Counted from the stretch's first letter, positions 1 to 9,728 are shown. The stretch: DNA of 63,552 nucleotides from Rickettsiales bacterium (GCA_025210695.1 JAOARE010000043.1:1-63552); one strand, 5' to 3'. Numbers and translations are program-made. Notes: generated by a model from the sequence alone, not told the origin.

Positions 1-240
1 ACGAACAGCCATATTTCCTAAAATCAGACAATTAATCTTAAAACACCCCATAAGAAAAGCAGTTGCCTTAGTAAGAAAGTTAGCTGAAGTACGCCCGCTA
101 ATGATGCTATGTCCACTAATTCCACTTCCACCACCTAAACTACCTAGACCATCTCCACCATTTTTCTGCAAAAGAATTGCTCCAATAATAGCCACAGCTA
201 AAATAACTTGAATCACTAAAAATATTAATTGCATATTCAT
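1..240 (-). CDS. secG: Protein-export membrane protein SecG, 3' end beyond the window
   Basis: The frame reading leftward from the ATG at 240 is open for all 80 codons to the window edge. It begins MNMQLIFLVIQVILAVAIIG, a first transmembrane helix, followed by a Gly/Ser-rich loop (GGDGLGSLGGGSG) and SANFLTKATAF before a second hydrophobic stretch, the layout of SecG. SecG is the small accessory subunit of the SecYEG translocon in the inner membrane. The ATG at 234 is an equally possible start. The gene follows tpiA by only 9 bases on the same strand, so the two are probably co-transcribed. The C-terminus lies outside the window. Confidence 0.85.
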   Translation of the reverse strand, partial: MNMQLIFLVIQVILAVAIIGAILLQKNGGDGLGSLGGGSGISGHSIISGRTSANFLTKATAFLMGCFKINCLILGNMAVR

Positions 241-249
241 CCTTTATTA

Positions 250-1014
250 TTATATATTTTGGATAATTTTATAGAGTTTTTCTGAACTCAAACTTGCACC
301 ACCAATCAACAATCCCGATACACAAGGTATTGACAATATAGACGCAGAATTTTCTTCATTCACTGAACCACCATATATTATTTTTACATTTTGTTCAAAT
401 GTTTGTGAAGACTTTATAAAAATTTCTTTACTCTTTAAGCTCAAAAACTCATGCATCTCCTTTATTTGCTCAACACTGGCAGTTTTCCCAGTACCTATGG
501 CCCATATTGGTTCATAAGCAATAATTGTATTTTGTGTTGTAATAGAATCAGGCAAACACTCCTCTAAAGTTTCACCTATGTCTTGCTTATAATCCCCAGA
601 TTCCCTTAATTCCAAACTTTCTCCTACACATAAAATAGCCTTTAACCCCACCTTATGAGCATTATAAATTTTCTGCTTTATAATTTGATTGGTTTCTAAA
701 TGCTGTTTACGTCTTTCTGAATGCCCGACAATCACATAACTGCACCCACTATCAATAAGCATACTAGAACTTACATCTCCTGTAAAAGCTCCACCCTCAG
801 AAGAGAAACTTGAACAATCTTGTGCACCAAGTTGAATTAAGCTAGCTCTTAATTTTTTACTTAAAATTCCTAGTAAAGTAAAAGGAGGGCAAATAACAAG
901 TTGATTATAGGAAATACCATGTGATAGAAAATCTCTTAAGAATTCTTCCGCTGAAGAACTGATTTTATTCATTTTCCAATTAGCAACTATTAACGGCTTA
1001 TTATTATTTTTCAT
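250..1014 (-). CDS. tpiA: Triosephosphate isomerase
   Basis: This 254-residue protein has the full family length. It carries the substrate-binding Asn12 and Lys14 (ANWKMNK), the catalytic His98 (VGHSERR), the catalytic Glu168 with the flexible lid (AYEPIWAIGTGK), and the phosphate-binding YGGSV and GGASL loops. It interconverts dihydroxyacetone phosphate and glyceraldehyde 3-phosphate in the cytosol. In a host-dependent bacterium with partial glycolysis it could link imported triose or glycerol phosphate to lipid synthesis (inference). It is divergent from the ppiD-like gene and lies directly upstream of secG. All catalytic residues are present. Confidence 0.97.
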   Translation of the reverse strand: MKNNNKPLIVANWKMNKISSSAEEFLRDFLSHGISYNQLVICPPFTLLGILSKKLRASLIQLGAQDCSSFSSEGGAFTGDVSSSMLIDSGCSYVIVGHSERRKQHLETNQIIKQKIYNAHKVGLKAILCVGESLELRESGDYKQDIGETLEECLPDSITTQNTIIAYEPIWAIGTGKTASVEQIKEMHEFLSLKSKEIFIKSSQTFEQNVKIIYGGSVNEENSASILSIPCVSGLLIGGASLSSEKLYKIIQNI

Positions 1015-1084
1015 ATCAATTCCATTCGCTTAGTTTTATATTTCCGATCATATAACACTATATCTATTTTTTCACCTGCAAAAA

Positions 1085-1113
1085 TTGACATCACTAAGTT
1101 AGTTAGGTATAAC
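1085..1113 (+). promoter_or_regulatory. Sigma70-type promoter of the ppiD-like gene
   Basis: TTGACA at 1085-1090 and TATAAC at 1108-1113 are separated by exactly 17 bases. The gap from the -10 element to the ATG at 1179 is about 65 bases. It lies in the divergent region between tpiA and the ppiD-like gene and points toward the latter. Confidence 0.7.
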
Positions 1114-1178
1114 CTATTTATGTATAAACAATTATTACGCTCATTTCAAATATTTATTGATACTAAATTTAGGTTGCT

Positions 1179-3080
1179 ATGCTAAAAAAAATTCGTAAAT
1201 CGGCTCACAGTTATGTATTTAAGATCTTATTCGTATTGCTTGCCTTTATTTTTGCAATAGGACTAGGAGACTTTTCACGAAATAATGCTAGTACCGTTGC
1301 TACAGTTGGAAATAACAAAATTTTTCTTAGCGATTTTTTACAATCTAGACAACAAACAAATGGTAACTTATCCGACACTACAAAAAGCCAGAAAGAACTA
1401 ATAAATTATAGTGTTATGATGAAATTAATTACCCAAAACTTGATAAAACAAGAATATGAAAAAATGGGGATTAAAATAGCACCAGAAATAATCGTTAAAT
1501 ACATTGAAGAGGATAGTAACTTTTATAATAACGGTATTTTTGATTTAGAAAACTACAAAAAAACTCTAGAATACAATAATATATCTGAAGACAAGTTATT
1601 AAGTATAGTATCAAATCAAATTGCGTCTAGATTTTTACTAGACTCATTAATAGTTAACCTTCCTCTCAAAGCTACTTTAAGTGATTACTTAACTAATTAC
1701 CTATCAGAAAAAAGAACTATTTCTTTGCTTACTGTTGATATGTCCAGAAAGAACATAAAACATTTTTCCGAACAAAACTTAGATAATTATTATCAAAATA
1801 ATAAAAACTCATTTAAAACAAAGGAACTTCGTAGCTTTAGCTATTTACTAATAGATCCTCAATATATAAAGAAAGAATTTAAAATTAGCGAAGATGAGTT
1901 ACTAAAAGAATATGAAGAAAATAAAGAAGAATATAGCTTAGCTGAAACCAGAGATTTTTATCACTTCTTAGCCCCCTCTCAAGAAATTGCAAATCAGATC
2001 TCAAAAGAAATAAAGTCGGGAACCTCCCCTGAGACAGTTGCAAAGAATTTTATTGGAAAAAAAGTTATAGCCGAAACCTTCAGCAACCAACCAGCGCAGA
2101 GTTTTTTAAGTAGCTTAGACTTATCTCTATTTAACTTAGGAGAAAACGATAGCACCCCCCCTATAAAATCAGAACTTGGATGGCATGTTTTTAAAATTCT
2201 AAAAATCAACCATAAACAATATAAAAGCTTTGATGAAGCAAAAAATGAACTTAGAGAAAATCTTTTATATAAACTTGCTGAAATAGAAATGAATGACTTA
2301 GTAAAAACTGTTGAAGATGATATAGCTTCAGGTGCTAACTTTAAAGACATTGCTCAAACAAATAATATTCAGGCAGGAGAAGTGGAAGAAATCTCCCTTG
2401 ATGAAAAGGACTCTATTAGCAACATTAACTCTGCTATATTAAGTCTAGCATTCAATACCCCTGAAATGGAAGAATCGGAGGTAACTATGCTTGATCCTTC
2501 AGGATATGCAGTTGTAAAAGTTACTAAAATTTTTCCCGAAAGAACACAAAATTTTGAAGAAGCAAGGGAACAAGCAAAAACTAGATATCTTTCTCAGTTA
2601 AAAGACGAAATAACCTTAGAAATAAGTACCAAATTATCTGAGAACTTTAACTCAATAATATTAGAAAAAAACAATAAATACCAGCTAGATAATAAACTAG
2701 TTCAAGAGTTATTAAAGCCAATCTACAATAAATATGAAATAGATTTTATTGATGAAGCTGTAATTACTTTAAAAACAGAAGAATTAGTACGACCTTCGAT
2801 TGGAACCAACAACCTTCCAGAAGATTTTGTAAATAAATTATTCCAACTAGAGCTGAAAAAGCCATCTCTTCCAGAAAAAATAGATAATGCTAAATACGCC
2901 ATAGCATCAGTTGAGAACATCACTTCTAATAAGTTAGATCAAAATATTTATGGTCAAATTGGAAACATAAGCGAGGTTAACTATAAAAATGAAATTTATG
3001 ATCAATACATGAATTATCTAAAGAAAAAATATAATGTAAGAATTTATTTTGATATTATTAATAGTTATGATTCACAATAA
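1179..3080 (+). CDS. ppiD: SurA/PpiD-type membrane-anchored periplasmic chaperone
   Basis: The 633-residue protein starts with a short basic stretch (MLKKIRKSAHSY) and a single membrane helix at about residues 13-31, then the VATVGNNKIFLSDF segment typical of the SurA N-terminal chaperone domain. A degenerate parvulin-like segment follows at about 255-345, ending in GWHVFKILKI. Such proteins are tethered to the inner membrane and assist folding of newly secreted envelope proteins; many PpiD parvulin domains are inactive, and the divergence here suggests the same. It has its own strong promoter. Its stop lies 3 bases from the stop of convergent hdaA. PpiD fits better than soluble SurA because of the N-terminal anchor. 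Confidence 0.85.
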   Translation: MLKKIRKSAHSYVFKILFVLLAFIFAIGLGDFSRNNASTVATVGNNKIFLSDFLQSRQQTNGNLSDTTKSQKELINYSVMMKLITQNLIKQEYEKMGIKIAPEIIVKYIEEDSNFYNNGIFDLENYKKTLEYNNISEDKLLSIVSNQIASRFLLDSLIVNLPLKATLSDYLTNYLSEKRTISLLTVDMSRKNIKHFSEQNLDNYYQNNKNSFKTKELRSFSYLLIDPQYIKKEFKISEDELLKEYEENKEEYSLAETRDFYHFLAPSQEIANQISKEIKSGTSPETVAKNFIGKKVIAETFSNQPAQSFLSSLDLSLFNLGENDSTPPIKSELGWHVFKILKINHKQYKSFDEAKNELRENLLYKLAEIEMNDLVKTVEDDIASGANFKDIAQTNNIQAGEVEEISLDEKDSISNINSAILSLAFNTPEMEESEVTMLDPSGYAVVKVTKIFPERTQNFEEAREQAKTRYLSQLKDEITLEISTKLSENFNSIILEKNNKYQLDNKLVQELLKPIYNKYEIDFIDEAVITLKTEELVRPSIGTNNLPEDFVNKLFQLELKKPSLPEKIDNAKYAIASVENITSNKLDQNIYGQIGNISEVNYKNEIYDQYMNYLKKKYNVRIYFDIINSYDSQ

Positions 3081-3083
3081 GAA

Positions 3084-3734
3084 CTAATTAATTAAAGCCT
3101 CTTTAATCAAAGGAATAGTAACAGGTCTTTTACTAATTCTACTAAAAGACTCTAATTTATTTATTAAACTTATTAGTTTAGTAAAAGATCTTTCAATACG
3201 AGGAATTATATAATCCACCGCAACAGAATTAATCTGCAAATTACGATCAGATAAATGTTTTAGAAGTACTGCTTTTAATAGCTCTGTATCTGGCGACTCT
3301 ATTGAAACCGAAGGGATAGATAAAAGCCTAGAACGTAAATCAGCTAAAGTTATATTAAGACTAGCTGGAGGGATACTAGAGTTAAGCAGAAGATATTGTC
3401 GATTCTCTCGAACTACGTTAATTAAATGCAATAAAGACTCTTGGTTTATATTTTCTATATCTTCTAGGATTAAAGATTCATTATCAAAGTAAAAATTATG
3501 TAAATCATTTTTACTTAATCTCTTTGCTCCAGAAGATTTTTGCCATATATAAGAAAGGTGAGTTTTTCCACTGCCATGCTCTCCATAAACAAGAATTATA
3601 TTAGCATAAACACCATTTCCCCAATTAGGCCATTGTTGTAACATTTCAAAAGCTTTTTTATTAGCCTTGCTAATGAAAAAATCTTCTGTAAAATATCTGG
3701 CATTTATAGGAAAGTCTAAACATAACTGCTTCAC
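3084..3734 (-). CDS. hdaA: DnaA-like regulatory inactivator HdaA
   Basis: This 216-residue protein matches only the AAA+ portion of DnaA, with no DNA-binding domain IV. A beta-clamp-binding type N-terminus (QLCLDFP) is followed by Walker A GEHGSGKTH at 51-59, a Walker B-like ILEDIE, and the sensor region LADLRSRL. Hda proteins act with the sliding clamp to stimulate ATP hydrolysis by DnaA after initiation and so prevent re-initiation. It is the last gene of DUF2066-perM-hdaA, with a 2-base gap from perM. DnaA itself is ruled out by the missing helix-turn-helix domain. Confidence 0.88.
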   Translation of the reverse strand: MKQLCLDFPINARYFTEDFFISKANKKAFEMLQQWPNWGNGVYANIILVYGEHGSGKTHLSYIWQKSSGAKRLSKNDLHNFYFDNESLILEDIENINQESLLHLINVVRENRQYLLLNSSIPPASLNITLADLRSRLLSIPSVSIESPDTELLKAVLLKHLSDRNLQINSVAVDYIIPRIERSFTKLISLINKLESFSRISKRPVTIPLIKEALIN

Positions 3735-3736
3735 AA

Positions 3737-4798
3737 TTATTCGCCTTTCTGTCTATATAAATTACTAGCAAAATAAAATTTTAATAAACCTTTTAGTAAT
3801 ACTCCTAACACAGCGGCCACTGGAATAGCAAAAAACATCCCCCAGAAACCAAACAAAACTCCGCCAGACATTAAAGCAAAAATTATCCATACTGGGTGCA
3901 AACCAACTTTGCTACCAATAAGCCTAGGAGTAATAATAGAACTCTCAAGTATATGCCCTACTACAAAGATTATCATAGTTAGAAAAACGTAGAACATATC
4001 AGAAAACTGCAATAATGCAACCATGATACATATAATAAACCCTAAAGCCACCCCCAAATAAGGAATAATAGTTAATGTTCCGATAATGATTCCTATTAAT
4101 AAAGCATAATCTAAACCCACTATACTTAAACCAATGATATAAAATAAAGATAATATCAAACACACATTTATTTGCCCTCTAACATACGCAGACAACACTT
4201 TATCCATTTGTTTTAACTGAATAATAATACTTTTTTTATATAAAAGAGGAAGCAGACTATGAGTTGATTTAACAAACGAAGGCCAATCGCGCAATAAATA
4301 AAATACTAAAACAGGAGTACATAATGCTAGAATAATAATATTCAATATTGCCATACTGGAATTCAGTATATTTCGAATTACCACTACAACATATTCAAAA
4401 AACCTGCTAGACAAACTATTTAATTGTTCTTGGAAACGCCCACTTAAATCTGGGTCTATGCCTTCTAAAAATTCTGCAACCACACTCAAAACATTATTAG
4501 ACATATATTCTTCATATTTCGGAATTGCAATAATAAATTGATGAATTTGCTTAAACAAAATTGGCACTAATTGAACAATTCCTACTATCATAACAATGGA
4601 GAAAACTCCAACTATTATAGAAACTGTCCATTTTCTTTTTAATCCCCTTTTCTCAAGTTTTTTAGTTAATGGATCAAGTAAATATGCAATGATTATACTA
4701 ATAATAAAAGGAGCGAGAATGGCTCCAATAGAAAAAAAGAAGAATAACACTAAACCAATAAGCATTATGAATGAAACAAGCTTTATATTATCTTTCAT
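3737..4798 (-). CDS. perM: AI-2E/PerM family transporter
   Basis: This 353-residue polytopic protein has an N-terminal pair of hydrophobic helices and IAYLLDPLTKKLEKRG, followed by a cytoplasmic or periplasmic amphipathic segment (about 80-140) and a second group of helices including VGLHPVWIIFALMSGG and GFWGMFFAIPVAAVLGVL, all standard for this family. The family includes permeases and Na+/H+ antiporters; the substrate here cannot be told from sequence. It sits between the DUF2066 gene (10-base gap) and hdaA (2-base gap), an arrangement seen in other alphaproteobacteria. Confidence 0.9.
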   Translation of the reverse strand: MKDNIKLVSFIMLIGLVLFFFFSIGAILAPFIISIIIAYLLDPLTKKLEKRGLKRKWTVSIIVGVFSIVMIVGIVQLVPILFKQIHQFIIAIPKYEEYMSNNVLSVVAEFLEGIDPDLSGRFQEQLNSLSSRFFEYVVVVIRNILNSSMAILNIIILALCTPVLVFYLLRDWPSFVKSTHSLLPLLYKKSIIIQLKQMDKVLSAYVRGQINVCLILSLFYIIGLSIVGLDYALLIGIIIGTLTIIPYLGVALGFIICIMVALLQFSDMFYVFLTMIIFVVGHILESSIITPRLIGSKVGLHPVWIIFALMSGGVLFGFWGMFFAIPVAAVLGVLLKGLLKFYFASNLYRQKGE

Positions 4799-4808
4799 AC
4801 CCTCCTAC

Positions 4809-5954
4809 CTAATAAGTATATCCACCAAATGAAGATTTAGTTAAGATAAAACTATCCTTACTTTTATCTATAAGACTAAATCCATGTCTTTCAAACAAAA
4901 TTTTTAAATCATCTACCGACACTTTAGAGGTAAAGGAGAAATGATAATTCTGAATATTCATTTTTTCTAGCTTAACATCGCTAATATAAGTTATTGTTTT
5001 TAAGATATTTTGCAAATTAATCCAATCATCAATCCTATCAACTGGAAAATCCACCGTTATAACTTGTGGAGGCACAAGTATAAAATTATTAGAAACCTTC
5101 TTATCGTCAAAATTAAACTTCTGGGCCCTATCATAAGCAGTATTGATCAACTGAGATATATTAGATCCCGAATCATCAGTAAAGTAATGGGTTTGCCATG
5201 AATAGTGATATTTATTTATATAATTTACTTTAAAAGAAATTCGATGACTTTGCCCATCCTGTATATCCTCTAAATTATATAGAGCTATATTATTAACATT
5301 ATATTTTTCAAGGAGAGGAGACAAATCAATTAAATTTTTGCCTAAAATATTTTTATTAATAATTCTAAGATCTTCAATATCTACTAAAGGCAATACAAAC
5401 TTGCTATTTAATTCATGCTCTCGCCAGATATCTAACCACGGATTATCATCTTCAAGCCAATAATCTTTATCTCCCTGAACAAACACAGGAATCACAAGAG
5501 TGGTCAAAGTAGGAGACAGTGATTTAGTGGTTATCACTGGAGATGAATTAACACCCTCATTTTTATAAGATGATTTATTATTTGATAAATTCCCTAAAAA
5601 ACTAACACCTAAACTCTTCATAAACTTGTCAACATGGGGACGACTAAATATTACTTTAAGCCTTGCATAATAATTAGTAGCAGAGCGTTTCTCATCAGAT
5701 AATTCATAACTTTTAACTAAACTAAAAATATCATCCCTGTCCATTGTACTTATTTTATCTTCTGCCTCAGGGTAATGCAATTTAACTAAACTTCTAAAAG
5801 CTTTCATTTGGCCACCTTCTATAGCCTGATTACGGGCGATGCTAGCACTTTTATTACTTGAAGATATTTTGATATTTTTAATAACATAAACTTCATTTGC
5901 TCCAGCGTGAACACTAGCAAACAAAACTAAACCTAAGATAAATCGTATGATCAT
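4809..5954 (-). CDS. DUF2066 domain exported protein
   Basis: The 381-residue protein has a clear signal peptide (about 1-19, ending in VHAGA). Residues about 21-120 carry the pattern of DUF2066: KNIKIS, ARNQAIEGGQMKAFRSLV, and a YYARLKVIFSRPHVDKFMKSL segment ending the domain. The remainder, to residue 381, is less conserved and could be a second periplasmic domain. Function is unknown for the family. It is the first gene of the run leading to perM and hdaA and probably defines its promoter in 5955-6237. Confidence 0.75.
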   Translation of the reverse strand: MIIRFILGLVLFASVHAGANEVYVIKNIKISSSNKSASIARNQAIEGGQMKAFRSLVKLHYPEAEDKISTMDRDDIFSLVKSYELSDEKRSATNYYARLKVIFSRPHVDKFMKSLGVSFLGNLSNNKSSYKNEGVNSSPVITTKSLSPTLTTLVIPVFVQGDKDYWLEDDNPWLDIWREHELNSKFVLPLVDIEDLRIINKNILGKNLIDLSPLLEKYNVNNIALYNLEDIQDGQSHRISFKVNYINKYHYSWQTHYFTDDSGSNISQLINTAYDRAQKFNFDDKKVSNNFILVPPQVITVDFPVDRIDDWINLQNILKTITYISDVKLEKMNIQNYHFSFTSKVSVDDLKILFERHGFSLIDKSKDSFILTKSSFGGYTY

Positions 5955-6237
5955 TTATTTTACTTAAAAAATTATTAACCATTTGATTATAAAAGAAGCA
6001 CATCGCCAAGGCAAGATTTTTCAAAGATCGACTAATCTAAAAATAGCTCATTTTATTTATACAGAAGTATTTAAGTTACGAAGTTTCTTAAAACACAACA
6101 ACAGTCACTTTTCAGTTAATTTGTTAATTGATAGTTGATATAACAGTAAATATATATTGGCATCCTGATCTTTATTAGATCAACACAATCTATATTTAGA
6201 TATTTTGTTTGGTTTTAATTACTCAAAGGAGCTATAA
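5955..6237. other. Divergent intergenic region
   Basis: This 283-base region separates the leftward DUF2066 gene from the rightward ankyrin-like gene. It should hold both promoters. A short hairpin, TGATCT-ttatt-AGATCA (6166-6182), lies 56 bases before the rightward start. No RNA gene or further reading frame is recognisable. Confidence 0.5.
6128..6156 (+). promoter_or_regulatory. Promoter of the ankyrin-like gene
   Basis: TTGATA (6128-6133) and TATATA (6151-6156) are spaced by 17 bases, about 82 bases before the ATG at 6238. The ribosome-binding site AAAGGAG with 6-base spacing in front of that ATG supports the start. Intact expression signals in front of a broken frame suggest recent inactivation or base-calling errors. 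Confidence 0.5.
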
Positions 6238-7138
6238 ATGGTAAAAAACAAATTGAATACCCTTGAAATATTGTACGAAGAAATTACTATTGCTATCGAA
6301 CAGAACAACACGAAATTAATCGAGTAACTCCTGAGAATCTTTTTCACAGCAAAAATGGGTTAAGCTTCTTAGAAAAAGCAGCTGAATTTGGTAACAACCA
6401 TATTTTAGATTTCTTATGGAATAAAATCCCTACCACAGAAAAACAGCAAGCAATGATATTGAGAGAAACTGTTTTAAATAATCAAGTTGATACTGTGCTA
6501 TTCTTATTGGATGAAAAAATCTTGATACAAGCACCAAAATTGCTGGGGTCCCCGCTTTATTTTGGGCAGAAACTAGTGGAAATTCAGAAATAATACAGTT
6601 ATTAACAGAAAATCGAGAAAGAAACTCCACTACAGACACATCTGATGATACAGGGTATAATGATGTTATGGAGAATACGCAAGAGTCTTATCCTGGAGAT
6701 CAAACAATGACATCACCAACACCTGATCTACCAAAACTCACATTCAATAATATCTATCAACATAATTATTCTCCATATATCTACGCAGCTGCAAGCTTTA
6801 TTATACTTGGAGCAACATACTATAGATCATATAAATTTTATACTCACGATGACAGTGGCACTCCTAACCCAATTTCTGGCTTATCTACAATTGTAGCGGC
6901 TGCAACTAAAACCGCACATTCTTATGTTAAAGGATTTTTGGGGGCAACTGCAATAGCAGCAAGCTATAACCAAGATGACAACGATGATAAAGATATCATA
7001 GCAGACAAAATCCCGGCTGAATCCTTCGTAGCCGTTGGAAACTATTTGCTTGAACGTGCAATGAATAATAATGATAGTGGAGACCGGATCTCCGAATTTA
7101 GCGGAGATTGGGGTGACCCAATTTGCGTCGAAGAATAA
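6238..7138 (+). pseudogene. Ankyrin-like membrane protein gene broken by two frameshifts
   Basis: Three overlapping frames read as one protein. The ATG at 6238 (consensus ribosome-binding site) opens frame 1 and stops at 6325. Frame 3 continues from about 6297 with NGLSFLEKAAEFGNNHILDF and VDTVLFLLDEK, which look like ankyrin-type helices, and stops at 6591. Frame 2 takes over near 6514 with NLDTSTKIAGVPALFWAETS and SEIIQLLTENRERN, and runs on to the TAA at 7136. One missing base in each junction explains both shifts: an extra A in the A6 run near 6514 restores DEKNLD. The C-terminal half has one membrane segment (YSPYIYAAASFIILGATYY). Either a decaying gene or homopolymer sequencing errors; the reading frame downstream is undamaged for 156 codons. 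Confidence 0.7.
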
Positions 7139-7157
7139 TTTTTTTTCTTATTTATAT

Positions 7158-7195
7158 AAATGGCCTTAACAAACCAATCCTTCTTAAGGCCATTT
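7158..7195 (+). terminator. Rho-independent terminator after the ankyrin-like gene
   Basis: Perfect 12-base inverted repeat AAATGGCCTTAA (7158-7169) and TTAAGGCCATTT (7184-7195) with a 14-base loop, followed by a short T/A run. It lies 20 bases after the TAA of the preceding gene and before ccmF. Confidence 0.7.
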
Positions 7196-7268
7196 TAAAT
7201 TCATCTTGTTAAAACAGAGCTTAGCTGCTAATCTTCGTTATATATTAAAAAGCCTTAAAACTAAAAAC

Positions 7269-9170
7269 ATGTATAGCAATTTAGCACAATTAGGCGTTGT
7301 ATTGTCCATTTTATTGGGAGCATTAGTTCCTCTTGGATTAATATGGATAAAACCCCTAGGAGAGTCCAAATTTAGAAAACTTCTAGATAATGTAATTCTT
7401 ATTCAGTTTATATTAATCACCTTTGCGTTTATATCCTTAATCTACGCCTATGTAAACTCAGACTTCTCACTATATAATGTCTTTCGTAATTCTCATCAAG
7501 CAATTCCTCTTATTTACAAATTTTCTGGAGTATGGAGCAATCATGAAGGCTCAATGATTTTATGGATATTTCTATTAAGCTTAGTAAATTTTATTTCCAC
7601 TCAACATAAACTATCAGATAAAAACAAGATCTGGATTTCTTCAATTCAAATTATTATAACCAGTAGTTTACTAGCTTATACTATACTAAAATCCAACCCT
7701 TTTGTGAAAATAACCCCAATTCCAGAACAAGGAGCTGGCTTTAATCCCTTGCTTCAAGACATTGGTTTAGCAATACATCCCCCTATTTTATACATAGGCT
7801 ATGTAACCACTATAATCGCTTTTACAATTGTTATTGCTGCTTTAATTCAAAAAAAATTATCATCTCCTATGTTAGAAATAATGCAAAAATGGACCTTAAT
7901 ATCCTGGTGTTTTTTAACTCTTGGGGTGACCTTAGGAGGATGGTGGGCATATAGAGAATTAGGCTGGGGAGGATATTGGTTCTGGGATCCAGTAGAAAAT
8001 GCTTCGATTTTACCATGGCTCACTTCAACAGCATTAATTCACTCTATATATGCCTCTAGAAAACTAGATACAAATTATAAATGGACAATTCTTCTATCAA
8101 TTTTTACTTTTCTTCTAACAGTATTAACAACATTTCTAGTTCGCTCAGGCATTGTGACTTCAGTCCATTCCTTCGCTAATGATACCAATCGTGGAGTCTT
8201 TATTTTAGGATTATTATTTTGTTATTCTGTATTCTCACTAGGATTATTTGCAATTTATGGACAGCACTTTAATTCTTATAAAAACCATAACTGGTTATCT
8301 CGTTTTGGAGGAATCAATCTAGCAAATATCTTTTGGGTTATCGCAACATGTGTTATTGTGCTATCTCTAATATATCCACTACTTATAGAAGTTTACACTG
8401 GAGAAAAAATTAGCATTGATCGTAGCTTCTTTGAAAAATCATTCATTCCTCTTTTAATACCTATTATATTATTACTAGCCTTAACTCTCCCTAGTTCTTG
8501 GCAAAAAATATTACCTATACATTATCTTCATTTTACTTATTCTTTGGGGCCAGCCGCTTTAATATCAGTATGTTTCTATTACTACTCCATTAACACTCCC
8601 AGCATAATTTCCACTATAGCCTTTTTTAGTGGAGCATTAGTAGTTACTAGAATGGGATTCTGGTTTTATCAAAGGCTCGCTTCGCCAATAACTTTAAAAT
8701 TTTATTTAATATGGGGAATTCATTTAGCAACCGGGCTACTGGCGATGAACATATCATTCATTGAAACTAATTCTCTAGAAAAATTGATAAATATGAAAGA
8801 GAGCGAACAAACTCAATTTGTTAATTTTGATATTCATTACAATAAAAAAGAAAACATTGCCGTAAATAATTATTTAGCAGGCAGAGTTGTTTTAGATGTA
8901 GAAAAACATAGCAAAAAAATAATAACTTTAAAACCTGAAATACGCTATTACCCTGTTGAAAAAACTCAAACCTCAGAAGCTAGTATTTACCATACTTTCT
9001 TTTATGATTTATATGCTGTAATAAGTGAAGTTACCAAAGATGCAGATGTTATAATTAAACTATACTTCAAACCTATAATATCCTGGATGTGGATGATTTT
9101 TGGTGTTTTATTTATTTGTGGAATGTCACTATTATCAACTCAAAAAAGCAAAAAAAATGCGCCTAATTAA
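7269..9170 (+). CDS. ccmF: Cytochrome c maturation heme lyase CcmF
   Basis: From the ATG at 7269 this is a 633-residue polytopic protein. It shows the CcmF tryptophan-rich WWD signature (GGWWAYRELGWGGYWFWDPV), the conserved WSNHEGSMILW segment with a heme-ligand-type His, and the FLVRSGIVTSVHSFANDTNR loop. CcmF transfers heme to apocytochrome c on the periplasmic side. A TTG at 7206 in the same frame would add 21 residues, but MYSNLAQLG fits family starts better. The 3' end overlaps ccmG by 14 bases. No other ccm genes are nearby, so the system is scattered. Confidence 0.95.
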   Translation: MYSNLAQLGVVLSILLGALVPLGLIWIKPLGESKFRKLLDNVILIQFILITFAFISLIYAYVNSDFSLYNVFRNSHQAIPLIYKFSGVWSNHEGSMILWIFLLSLVNFISTQHKLSDKNKIWISSIQIIITSSLLAYTILKSNPFVKITPIPEQGAGFNPLLQDIGLAIHPPILYIGYVTTIIAFTIVIAALIQKKLSSPMLEIMQKWTLISWCFLTLGVTLGGWWAYRELGWGGYWFWDPVENASILPWLTSTALIHSIYASRKLDTNYKWTILLSIFTFLLTVLTTFLVRSGIVTSVHSFANDTNRGVFILGLLFCYSVFSLGLFAIYGQHFNSYKNHNWLSRFGGINLANIFWVIATCVIVLSLIYPLLIEVYTGEKISIDRSFFEKSFIPLLIPIILLLALTLPSSWQKILPIHYLHFTYSLGPAALISVCFYYYSINTPSIISTIAFFSGALVVTRMGFWFYQRLASPITLKFYLIWGIHLATGLLAMNISFIETNSLEKLINMKESEQTQFVNFDIHYNKKENIAVNNYLAGRVVLDVEKHSKKIITLKPEIRYYPVEKTQTSEASIYHTFFYDLYAVISEVTKDADVIIKLYFKPIISWMWMIFGVLFICGMSLLSTQKSKKNAPN

Positions 9171-9639
9171 TTATATTCCATTACTAGGATTCATAATTGT
9201 TTTCTTAACTTTATGCTATAGTATAAAGTTATCATATAATTCTAAAGATTATGTTTATAAGTTATCTCAACTAGAACTTACCCTAAATTCAGGTCAAAAA
9301 TTAGACTTAAAAGATTTAAAAGGAAAATTTTGTCTACTTCACCTTGTTGCCCCTTGGTGTGAATCCTGCCAAAATGACTATCCATTATTAAATAAAATAA
9401 AAGAAAATACTGAAGCAGTTCTTATTAGTGTAACTATTGGAAATAAGAAACCAAAAAGTAATCCTCTATATGATTATATCGCTATAGATAAAGACCACAT
9501 TATCACTAGAATGCTCAAAATACGAAATATTCCTGAAACCATAATAATTAATCCTGAAGGAGTGGTGGTATTTCATTACACAGACATCTTAGAGAAACAA
9601 GAAGTTGAAGATAATGTAATACCAAATATGAAGCTTTAG
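9157..9639 (+). CDS. ccmG: Thiol-disulfide oxidoreductase CcmG/DsbE
   Basis: The 160-residue protein has an N-terminal membrane anchor (about 5-22) and a thioredoxin fold with the active-site motif WCESC (Trp67, Cys68, Cys71) in HLVAPWCESC and a cis-Pro region IRNIPETIIINPEG. It keeps the CXXCH cysteines of apocytochrome c reduced. The start MRLINYIPLLGF overlaps the ccmF stop by 14 bases and is preferred over an in-frame start at 9100, which would lie inside ccmF. Its partnership with ccmF in one transcript fits the pathway. Confidence 0.92.
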   Translation: MRLINYIPLLGFIIVFLTLCYSIKLSYNSKDYVYKLSQLELTLNSGQKLDLKDLKGKFCLLHLVAPWCESCQNDYPLLNKIKENTEAVLISVTIGNKKPKSNPLYDYIAIDKDHIITRMLKIRNIPETIIINPEGVVVFHYTDILEKQEVEDNVIPNMKL

Positions 9640-9651
9640 AAGACTAAAGAC

Positions 9652-9728
<77 letters not shown>

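Noticed and set aside
1994-2350. Leftward 118-codon frame inside the ppiD-like gene
   Set aside because: Antisense shadow; Ser/Phe-rich translation typical of the reverse of Lys/Glu-rich coding.
6297-6593. Programmed -1 frameshifting in the ankyrin-like gene
   Set aside because: Two separate shifts would be needed and neither site has a classical slippery heptamer followed by a visible stem or pseudoknot; missing bases are simpler.
9634-9650. Terminator CTTTAG-aaga-CTAAAG after ccmG
   Set aside because: The stem is only six bases, overlaps the ccmG stop and has no T tract; too weak to list as a terminator.
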